A stretch of 64,000 nucleotides of DNA from Bradyrhizobium manausense (lineage in GTDB: Bacteria > Pseudomonadota > Alphaproteobacteria > Rhizobiales > Xanthobacteraceae): assembly GCF_018130615.1 (NCBI RefSeq), contig NZ_JAFCKB010000016.1, forward strand, positions 62,001-126,000, read 5' to 3'. The notes below the pieces were generated by a model. That model ran no database searches. It was not told the origin of the DNA and saw nothing but the letters and a program-made list of their open reading frames with translations. Position 1 is the first letter of the stretch. Each line of letters starts with the position of its first letter. The position numbers were made by a program, and so were the translations under genes. This document shows, piece by piece, positions 7,717 through 14,811 of the stretch.

Positions 7717-9219
7717 TTAGGAGGCGCCTGGAGCGTTCGGGGCCGGATCGGCCGGGATCGGGAGTTGAAGCTCGCCCATCTGGATCGGATAAGAGTGAGA
7801 CGTCTTGTCCCAAACCAGCGGTTTCCCGGACAGGCGATGACTGGTGTAGATGCGAACCGCACGCCACGTCGCAAAGAAATTGACGAAGTTGCCGACGATG
7901 AGCCGGGGCGCCGACATCAACGCGTGCCGCAAATTGTAGATCATCCCCGTGAAGATCATGCGATTTAGCAGGCGCCAGATCAGGAACGAGAAGGTCACCC
8001 AAAACAGCGTCCGGACCCACTCGGCCGACAACAGGGTATAGGTCAGTTCGAGGTTGGGGTCGAAAAACCATCGAAACATCTCGAAGGCAATCAGATTGGC
8101 CATCGCAAAATAAGCGAGCATCACGGCCGGGCTGGTGATCACGCCCTTTCGATCGCGCGCCAGGAAGTACTTCGTTCCGAATGCGCCCTTCCAGCCGATT
8201 TCCTCGGAGCCTTGAAAGACGATCCCCAACAACCACCGCGCGCGCTGCCGGTAGGCGGCCTCCAGCCCGGTGGGAAAGAACTCGCGAGTCGCAATCGGGA
8301 GGCTCCGATGCAGGATACCCGGGGCGCCCGCATCGATGTCGATGTCGATGGAGTAGCTCGCGGGATAGGCGACGAAAGCCGACTTGAAGCCAAGCTCGGA
8401 GACGCGGAAAGCGATGTCGTAGTCTTCAGTGAAGGATGCGACGCGGAACGCTTCGCCCTGGTTCTTGTCGACGAGGTGCAGGATGGCCTCGCGGCTGAAG
8501 CAGGCGGAAACGCCGGCGCAGGGAATGACGCCTGAAATGCGTTGCCGGACTTCGAGGTCCTTGGTGTGCATTTCCGCAAACTCGTCCATGTAGATTCCGC
8601 CGATCAGGGACAGAATGGGACGTGAGAACGAATAGACCGGCAGCTGGACGAAGTCGTAGATGTCGACGAGCTTGTTGAAGAGCTTCAATTCCAGCGGATG
8701 GATCAGATCCTCGGAGTCATGCATGACCATGCCGGCAAATTGGATACCGTGCTCAGCCTCGAACATGAAGATGTCCGACGTGATCTGATTGAGGCAATCC
8801 GCCTTGCTGGTCGGACCATCGCGAGGGACCAGCACCATGTGGATATTCGGATAGAGGCTCTGTGCCTTCCGGATCTCGTCCTGGGTCAGGGGATCGTTGA
8901 GATAGACGCCGACGAAGTAGTGGGCCTGGCGATAACGAAGAAGCCGCGAGTTGGACGACAGCATCGAGAAGATCACGTCGTGCTCCTTCCAGCACGGGAT
9001 CATGATCGCGAGTGGCCGCTCCGGCAGTTGCTCGAGAACCTCGACGTCGGGCAATTCGCTCGACTTGGCCTTCGCCATACCGAACAGTCTGCCGCTCCAG
9101 TACAGCAGATCCACCAGGAGATCGTCGAGGCTGGAAATGGCGATGATGATGCCCGCGGTGAGCATCATGATTTCGATCACGTAGAGATATTGGGGCAGGA
9201 AGCCAGTCAGATTTGCCAT
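7717..9219 (-). CDS. NfrB-like membrane glycosyltransferase, GT2 family
   Basis: This 500-residue protein begins with a membrane helix, followed by a GT2 catalytic domain: AIMIPCWKE at the nucleotide site, HDSED as the DxD-like metal site, FTEDYD as the acceptor/catalytic Asp region, and RQRARWLLG as the QxxRW-like motif of processive synthases. Several more membrane helices follow. The arrangement matches the transferase part of E. coli NfrB, which makes a secreted ManNAc-containing glycan used as phage N4 receptor. E. coli NfrB is longer and carries a C-terminal MshEN c-di-GMP domain that is absent here. The gene starts three bases after the wecB stop, so the pair is co-translated; WecB would make the UDP-ManNAc donor. 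Confidence 0.8.
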   Translation of the reverse strand: MANLTGFLPQYLYVIEIMMLTAGIIIAISSLDDLLVDLLYWSGRLFGMAKAKSSELPDVEVLEQLPERPLAIMIPCWKEHDVIFSMLSSNSRLLRYRQAHYFVGVYLNDPLTQDEIRKAQSLYPNIHMVLVPRDGPTSKADCLNQITSDIFMFEAEHGIQFAGMVMHDSEDLIHPLELKLFNKLVDIYDFVQLPVYSFSRPILSLIGGIYMDEFAEMHTKDLEVRQRISGVIPCAGVSACFSREAILHLVDKNQGEAFRVASFTEDYDIAFRVSELGFKSAFVAYPASYSIDIDIDAGAPGILHRSLPIATREFFPTGLEAAYRQRARWLLGIVFQGSEEIGWKGAFGTKYFLARDRKGVITSPAVMLAYFAMANLIAFEMFRWFFDPNLELTYTLLSAEWVRTLFWVTFSFLIWRLLNRMIFTGMIYNLRHALMSAPRLIVGNFVNFFATWRAVRIYTSHRLSGKPLVWDKTSHSYPIQMGELQLPIPADPAPNAPGAS

Positions 9220-9222
9220 GGA

Positions 9223-10410
9223 CTACGATGCATATTGAAGAGGAACGACCGTCGCATCCTGCCGCTCCTGAGCGGTCGAGAAATGCCGATAGAGCGCGTC
9301 GACTATCCTTCGGCTGGCATGTCCGTCGCCATAGGGAAACACCGGACGCGCCATTTGGGTATATTTCGCCGGGGATTTGTGCAGCGCGTAGAGCGATTTG
9401 AAGACGCCCTCGCGAGAGGTGCCGACCAGCTCGACGACACCAGACGCGACAGCCTCGGGGCGCTCCGTGAGATCGCGAAGCACGAGGACGGGCTTGGCGA
9501 GCGCCGGGGCCTCCTCTTGCAGGCCCCCGCTGTCAGTGACGACGCACCATGCATTCTGGATCGCCGCGACCATCTCGCGATATCCGAGCGGTTCGACGAG
9601 ATGAATTCTCGGATTGCCGGAGAGAATCTCGTGAGCGGCGTCGCGTGCATTCGGGTTGGGGTGAACCGGGAAATACACACCGACGTCCGGCGTCAGATCG
9701 ACGAAGGCGCGAACGCCCGTCAGCGCATCCCGCAATTTCGTACCGAAGTTCTCCCTGCGATGCGCGGTCAGCAGGATCATCCGGCGAGATCCGAACTCGG
9801 GCGGGGGCGGGGGCCTCGTCGCCGCCACTTCCAGCAGCGAATCGATCACCGTATTGCCCGAGACATGCACCCTGTCCTTCGGCACGTTCTCGCCGATCAG
9901 GTTGCGGGCCGCGGCCGAGGTCGGTGCGAAGTGCAGAGTTGCGGAAACCGCGATGGCCCGCCGATGAAACTCTTCGGGAAACGGCGAATCGAGGTCGGAC
10001 GTGCGCAATCCGGCCTCGATGTGGGCGAAGTCGATCTTCCGGTAGAAGGCGGCGACCGAAGCTGCGTAGGCCGTCGTGGTGTCCCCCTGGGCGAGGACGC
10101 AGTCCGGTTTTTCCTCGCCGAAGATGCGGTCCAGCCGATTGATCAAGCGGCTGGCGACCTGCGCCGGGCCGGATGACGCATCGCGATGGCGGATCGTAAT
10201 GTCGGGCGTCAAGCCGAACTCGGCCAGCGTTTGGTCAAGCAGGTCGCTCTGCTGGCCGCTGGCGACGATCTTCACGCTGGCCCAGCTCGCCTCGCGCAAG
10301 CGACGAATGATCGGCGCAACCTTGATGACTTCCGGACGGGTGCCGATGACGAAGAGAAAGGTCCGAAAAGGAATAGAACGCGAAAATTGAACCTGAGGCG
10401 GGTGATGCAT
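9223..10410 (-). CDS. wecB: UDP-N-acetylglucosamine 2-epimerase (non-hydrolysing)
   Basis: The enzyme interconverts UDP-GlcNAc and UDP-ManNAc in the cytoplasm. Family signatures are FVIGTRPEVIK near the N-terminus, GDTTT, HIEAGLRT, FPEEFHRR, LTAHRRENFG and TDSGGLQEEA, with lengths and order as in WecB/MnaA (395 residues here versus about 375 usual). The ATG at 10410 has a GGGG ribosome site seven bases upstream. The direct downstream neighbour is an NfrB-like transferase, so the UDP-ManNAc is probably made for that enzyme rather than for enterobacterial-common-antigen-like synthesis. No dehydrogenase (WecC) is nearby. Confidence 0.93.
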   Translation of the reverse strand: MHHPPQVQFSRSIPFRTFLFVIGTRPEVIKVAPIIRRLREASWASVKIVASGQQSDLLDQTLAEFGLTPDITIRHRDASSGPAQVASRLINRLDRIFGEEKPDCVLAQGDTTTAYAASVAAFYRKIDFAHIEAGLRTSDLDSPFPEEFHRRAIAVSATLHFAPTSAAARNLIGENVPKDRVHVSGNTVIDSLLEVAATRPPPPPEFGSRRMILLTAHRRENFGTKLRDALTGVRAFVDLTPDVGVYFPVHPNPNARDAAHEILSGNPRIHLVEPLGYREMVAAIQNAWCVVTDSGGLQEEAPALAKPVLVLRDLTERPEAVASGVVELVGTSREGVFKSLYALHKSPAKYTQMARPVFPYGDGHASRRIVDALYRHFSTAQERQDATVVPLQYAS

Positions 10411-10665
10411 GCATAAGCCCCAAAAATCGACGTGCTAGCGCCGCCGAATTTGTGCTGCGCAAGGCCGGGTTTGATGTCTCAAGGTTTAATCCAAAACCAG
10501 TTTAAACTGAGCGGCTGCGCCAGACAATTGATGTTTCTGAGTTTTCGGCCTGATTTCAAAGGATTGACCGGAGAGGGTAAATATTGTCGGTCCGGTCGGG
10601 CGCAGAAATGGGACCGGAAGACCGCCCCGATCCCACCTACACCGCAAATGTCCGGAATTTGCGAG

Positions 10666-11685
10666 CTAGCCCTCCGGCCGCTCGCGCCACACGCTTGCCT
10701 CGTAACCATCGATGATCTGGTTCGTGTGCGTGAATTCCTGCAATTGCCGCAGCGGCTCGATCACCTTTCTTGCGATGAGCACGGTGTTGGGCTCGGCGTG
10801 CTTCTGCATGTGCCCGGCGATGTCGATGACCCGGTCAGAGATGGTCTCCAGCTGGGTCGAGTCGTCAAAATACACCAGACCGGCATTGACCCCGCAGCGC
10901 ACCGAAAAATCGGCCTTGGAAATCTTCACCTCGCTATTGAACGCCTTCAGGCTCTTGATCACGTCCTTTCCAGCCTGGCACGCATCCTCCACATGTGCAA
11001 AGCAAGCCATGACTCCGTCGGGTGTCCAGGCGGTCTTCAGCACTCCCCGCGCGCGGAATATGCGCTCCACCAACTTTCGATATTCGGCGAAGTCGTACTG
11101 AACGGATGCCGGATCTTCGCCCGCCTTCATTGCAGCTGATCCGACGACGTCGATCGCCAGAAAGGCAACTTCGCGGCCGAAGGAGTCGAGCTTCTTCTTG
11201 GTCTCGGCGAAAACACGCAGAAGCTCTTGCCGATTGACGGTGTTTCCGGCCTCCGCGACCCTCAAGGTGCTTTCCAGCTCATTGTCCAGCGCGGATCCCG
11301 GTTTGACGCCTTCGCTCTTGCGCCAGGCCGCCGCTGACTTTCGGAGCAATCGCCGATTGAGCGATTGCTGGCTTCGTTGCGCGAGCGAGCCGACGATGAA
11401 CGTGACCATCATGGCAAGCCCGATCAAGATCCAGTCCGAGCGGTCCGCACCCGCGATGTTGGTGGGAATGTAATGATGCAGGAGCGGAGCCGATTTCTTC
11501 AGGACAACGTCGCGCGCCTCGAGCAAGGTAGCCGAAAAGCTGGCGTTCTTGGGATTGTCGAAGAGCAGAAAGAGCTTCGGGATCAGCAGGACGAGGATAA
11601 GGACGAAAGTTGCAATTCCGAGCAATCGCCTCACCGTGAAAAGAATACTCACAAGGAACGATTTCGGAGCTTCGCGATGAACCAC
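10666..11685 (-). CDS. membrane-anchored class III adenylate/guanylate cyclase-like protein, catalytic residues partly missing
   Basis: Two hydrophobic helices (about residues 18-42 and 85-101) bracket a short periplasmic loop. They are followed by a linker and a class III cyclase fold from about residue 170. The two metal-binding aspartates appear present: D179 in AIDVVGS and D223 in TPDGVMACF. RCGVNAGLV matches the RIGI(N/H)xG strand. However, the segment that usually reads VNxAARL reads VIDIAGHM (286-293), so neither the transition-state Asn nor the Arg is present. It may be a regulatory or nucleotide-binding protein rather than an active cyclase. It is upstream of wecB on the same strand, 255 bases away. 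Confidence 0.75.
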   Translation of the reverse strand: MVHREAPKSFLVSILFTVRRLLGIATFVLILVLLIPKLFLLFDNPKNASFSATLLEARDVVLKKSAPLLHHYIPTNIAGADRSDWILIGLAMMVTFIVGSLAQRSQQSLNRRLLRKSAAAWRKSEGVKPGSALDNELESTLRVAEAGNTVNRQELLRVFAETKKKLDSFGREVAFLAIDVVGSAAMKAGEDPASVQYDFAEYRKLVERIFRARGVLKTAWTPDGVMACFAHVEDACQAGKDVIKSLKAFNSEVKISKADFSVRCGVNAGLVYFDDSTQLETISDRVIDIAGHMQKHAEPNTVLIARKVIEPLRQLQEFTHTNQIIDGYEASVWRERPEG

Positions 11686-12193
11686 TTAATCATCTCCAAG
11701 GCCACTGACGGCGCAACGGGCGGGAAAACTCCGAAACTTATAATCCGCCAGCGATGTGGCGCGCAATTCTTGCGAACGGCAAACCCGCAAGACCTCTCAA
11801 CAGGACAATGCTGGTTACCCTCGCGTGGCATTGTGAAATCGATGGCGAAAGCGCGCCGCTCAGGGCGAGGACTGGGCGCCGAGACCCCAGTTCGTGCGGC
11901 AACCTGAGCTCGTTTCCGGTTCCAGCGTGAGCGAACATGATTGACGCTGCCGCTGCTGCGCGTCGCCCTCCCAGAATGGGCGCATCTGATCTGGGAGCCG
12001 AAGCAGCTGCCAAATATTCAGGCAGGAAAAAAGGGGCTTTGTCTCGTGAAAAGATCGATGTCGACGGGAACTATCCCGTTGCTTCCGACCCCTATTAAGT
12101 CTACTTTAAACCATATTAACAAAGAGTTATCAGAAAACTTGGGTTCTGTGGTTATTTCCTGAGTATCAGGTCGTTGGGATTAGGTGACGTTCG
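11686..12193. promoter_or_regulatory. divergent intergenic region between the cyclase-like and sugar-transferase genes
   Basis: No gene is supported in these 508 bases. The right-hand 120 bases are AT-rich (AAGTCTACTTTAAACC and TTAACAAAGAGTTATC between about 12099 and 12131) compared with the surrounding DNA and are the likely promoter area for the EPS-initiating gene at 12194. The AGGTGA at 12181-12186 can serve as its ribosome site. No named operator was recognised. Confidence 0.35.
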
Positions 12194-13654
12194 ATGTCGA
12201 TCGGATCGGATTTCCGTGAAGAGTCGCATAAGGTCGACCAGGGGAAGAGCAAGGGGACGTTGTGGTCCCTCGACCTCATTCCCTATGTGCTTTCCACCCT
12301 GGATGCGCTGGTCATCATCCTTGCGTGCGTCGGAGGAGGCGTAGGGTATCACCTCGTCACCGGCAGCCCGATTCCGAACCTTCTTCCGTGCTGTGCGGTC
12401 GGCCTCATGGCCAGCTTCATCTACATCTTGAGGATGAGCGGGATCGGTTACTATGACCTTCCCGACAGCGCCAAGCCGGGGACCGAGATTACGCAGATCT
12501 TGGTCTGCTGGTTCAGCACCGGCATCTTGCTGGCGTTCTTCGCATTCCTGCTCAAGATCGGCGGCAATTATTCCCGAGGCGCGTTCGTTACGTTTTATTT
12601 CATTGCCCCGGTGGGTTTGCTGGCGGTGCGCAGGTTCACGAAAGCGAACCTGGCTTCGGCGGTGACCAGGGGGGGCATCAGGCGTTTGGACGCTGTTCTC
12701 GTCGGAGACCATCGCGAGCTGGCTGCCCTTGGCCCTCGTGATCGTCTCGCCCTCTTCGGGGCGACGGATGTCAAGGAATTCCGCCTGAGCGGAGATCCTG
12801 ATCCCGCAGAGCGGCTGGTCGCAGACAAGAATATGTTCGGAGCGGTTGGAGATTTCATTCGCCGCACCAATTGCCGTGAAGTGCTGTTGGTGCTGCCGTG
12901 GAATGACGACGTGCGGATCGACTTCGTGCGTGAACACCTCAAAAGTCTTCCGGTCTCGGCGCGATTGCTGCCGGACATGCACATCCGATCATTGTCCAAC
13001 TTCGTGTCGTCCGCCCGCCAACGCGTGCTTGCGGTCGAGGTGCAGCGCGCCCCGCTCAGTGGGGCGGAGCGTTTCGTCAAGCGGGCCATGGATGTCCTGG
13101 TCGCCGGCGTCGCCTTGAGCCTGCTGTTTCCAATTCTTATTCTGACCGGGATCGCCATCAAGCTGGACAGCGCTGGGCCCGTCATTTTCCGCCAGCGTCG
13201 CAAGGGCTTCAATGGCAAGGAATTTGTAATGCTGAAATTCCGCACCATGAAGGTGCAGGAAGATGGTGCCGTCGTCGTCCAGGCGACGCGCCAGGATCCG
13301 CGCGTGACGTCAATCGGACGCTTCCTGCGCGGCGCCAGCATCGATGAGCTGCCGCAGCTCTTCAATGTCCTGAAGGGGGAGATGTCCTTGATCGGCCCCC
13401 GCCCGCATGCCTTGGCTCACGACAGCTATTTCGAAAAGATCCTGGAGGACTACGCGTTTCGGCACCATGTGAAGCCTGGCCTTACGGGATGGGCCCAGTG
13501 CAACGGCTCGCGGGGCGCGACGCCGACGGTCGAAGCCATCGCCGAGCGCGTGAGGCTCGACCTCTGGTATGTCAACAATTGGAGTCTCTGGCTCGATATT
13601 CAGATCCTGATCAAGACCTTCTTTGAGGTCGCGCGGAAGCGAAACGCATATTAG
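12194..13654 (+). CDS. undecaprenyl-phosphate sugar-1-phosphate transferase (WcaJ/ExoY type), EPS-initiating enzyme
   Basis: The 486-residue protein has about four N-terminal membrane helices, a CoA-binding-like middle domain (residues about 145-270) and a C-terminal bacterial sugar transferase domain. In the last, KRAMDVLVAG starts the membrane re-entrant helix, KFRTMK follows the Asp/Glu-bearing segment, and DELPQLFNVLKGEMSLIGPRP and KPGLTGWAQ are catalytic-domain hallmarks. It moves a hexose-1-phosphate, usually glucose, from a UDP-sugar onto undecaprenyl phosphate on the inner leaflet, the first step of Wzx/Wzy-dependent EPS synthesis. This is the only initiating transferase in the window, so the many glycosyltransferases downstream probably extend its product. 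Confidence 0.92.
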   Translation: MSIGSDFREESHKVDQGKSKGTLWSLDLIPYVLSTLDALVIILACVGGGVGYHLVTGSPIPNLLPCCAVGLMASFIYILRMSGIGYYDLPDSAKPGTEITQILVCWFSTGILLAFFAFLLKIGGNYSRGAFVTFYFIAPVGLLAVRRFTKANLASAVTRGGIRRLDAVLVGDHRELAALGPRDRLALFGATDVKEFRLSGDPDPAERLVADKNMFGAVGDFIRRTNCREVLLVLPWNDDVRIDFVREHLKSLPVSARLLPDMHIRSLSNFVSSARQRVLAVEVQRAPLSGAERFVKRAMDVLVAGVALSLLFPILILTGIAIKLDSAGPVIFRQRRKGFNGKEFVMLKFRTMKVQEDGAVVVQATRQDPRVTSIGRFLRGASIDELPQLFNVLKGEMSLIGPRPHALAHDSYFEKILEDYAFRHHVKPGLTGWAQCNGSRGATPTVEAIAERVRLDLWYVNNWSLWLDIQILIKTFFEVARKRNAY

Positions 13655-13883
13655 TCGGGCATTCTGCCGTTTATCAAATTGCCCACCAGATCACCGCGCC
13701 CATCCAGCCTGATAAGTTGCTGAGTTTGTAGATATTTAGGGGTACCGCCCGGTTTTCCGCTTCCGCCATGCTATGACCAAAATAATTGGCGATTGGAAAA
13801 AGCGAGAAAATAGCAACATTATTGGCAGATCGAATCAGGGGTCTGGATTGGGCAGCCGGAAACATCTGGGTTATGACGAACTA

Positions 13884-14213
13884 ATGAAGAAACCGAACCT
13901 CGACAGCCTTTCGTTAGATGAGCTCTGGCAACTTCACGAGGAGCTCAACCGATTGTTGTCGGTTCGGCTGACCGCCGAAAAGCGCGCGCTTGAGACCCGC
14001 TTGGCCCAGCTTCGCCGGGAGAATGAGGCGGCGAAAGCTCCTTCGGAGCCGGCACCGCGCCCGAAGCGTCCCTATCCCAGAGTTCACCCGAAATACCGTA
14101 ACCCCAACCTTCCGCACGAGACCTGGTCGGGTCGAGGCAAACAGCCGAAATGGCTTGCCGCCGCTCTGCGGACCGGCCACTCGATCGAGGATTTCCTCAT
14201 CTCGAACGGATAG
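13884..14213 (+). CDS. H-NS-family nucleoid-associated protein
   Basis: The ATG at 13884 gives 109 residues. The N-terminal ~50 residues (LSLDELWQLHEELNRLLSV and following) are a heptad-like oligomerisation segment. The C-terminal part has YPRVHPKYRNP and TWSGRGKQPKWL, the DNA-binding loop of the alphaproteobacterial H-NS family, in which the GRGKQP core inserts into the minor groove of AT-rich DNA. Such proteins silence AT-rich acquired genes. Its location next to an EPS region that contains AT-rich segments is suggestive. The ribosome site is weak, and a longer in-frame start at 13773 is less likely because the added residues resemble no family member. Confidence 0.88.
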   Translation: MKKPNLDSLSLDELWQLHEELNRLLSVRLTAEKRALETRLAQLRRENEAAKAPSEPAPRPKRPYPRVHPKYRNPNLPHETWSGRGKQPKWLAAALRTGHSIEDFLISNG

Positions 14214-14280
14214 TTGTCCTGGCCGCCGCGAAGTGGCGGTACGCTGAGGCGGAACGCTGCACCCAAAGCAGGAGGTTCTC

Positions 14281-14529
14281 ATGAGAGTAGCTCTGGTCCT
14301 TCTTGTCTGCATCGCGGGGTCTCCGTTCGGGAGCGCCTGGGCTGAGAACTTCAGCCGAGCGAAGCTGCGGCTGGCTGACGCCGCCACCGACGCTTGCTTG
14401 TCCAATTGTGACAATCAAAATGCGGCATGTAAGCGGGTTTGCCCCACGACCCTCGGCGCGCCCTGCATGTCCTCCTGCGACAGCCAGGCTCAGGTCTGTC
14501 GCCAGGGATGCCAATCCCAATCCAGGTAA
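14281..14529 (+). CDS. small secreted protein with two CxxxC-x6-CxxxC repeats
   Basis: GGAGG six bases upstream of ATG 14281 and a signal peptide ending GSAWAE support the gene. The mature ~60 residues contain eight cysteines arranged as two copies of C-x3-C-D-x-Q-x3-C-x3-C (ACLSNCDNQNAACKRVC and PCMSSCDSQAQVCRQGC). Cysteine pairs three residues apart on two helices are the pattern of disulphide-stapled helical hairpins. Redox, metal-binding or structural roles are possible; no family is recognised. It follows the H-NS-like gene by 67 bases. Confidence 0.7.
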   Translation: MRVALVLLVCIAGSPFGSAWAENFSRAKLRLADAATDACLSNCDNQNAACKRVCPTTLGAPCMSSCDSQAQVCRQGCQSQSR

Positions 14530-14811
14530 CGGCCCCGCCGAACTCCCCGATCATTGATCACTGCAGACAGCGCCTGCGCCAAGGCGGGAGATTTTACGCG
14601 TCCTCATGGCATCGGATGCAACTCGGTGTGTTCGTACCTCTGGGTTGTATCCGGGGGCGGGAGGGCTCGTTGGTTCCATAGGTAACAGGCCACCGTCCGT
14701 GCGATCCCGGGCTCATGGAACCTTTTACGTTGGGTTAACCATGATGATTTACCCATTCTTTACGCTCGAATTCCCGCGCGTGCGTCCTTTTATCGATGTT
14801 CGGAGCCCCTT

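Noticed and set aside
8698-10176. 492-residue plus-strand frame opposite nfrB-like and wecB genes
   Set aside because: It overlaps two well-supported genes in antisense and shows no family motif; codon symmetry of GC-rich DNA explains it.
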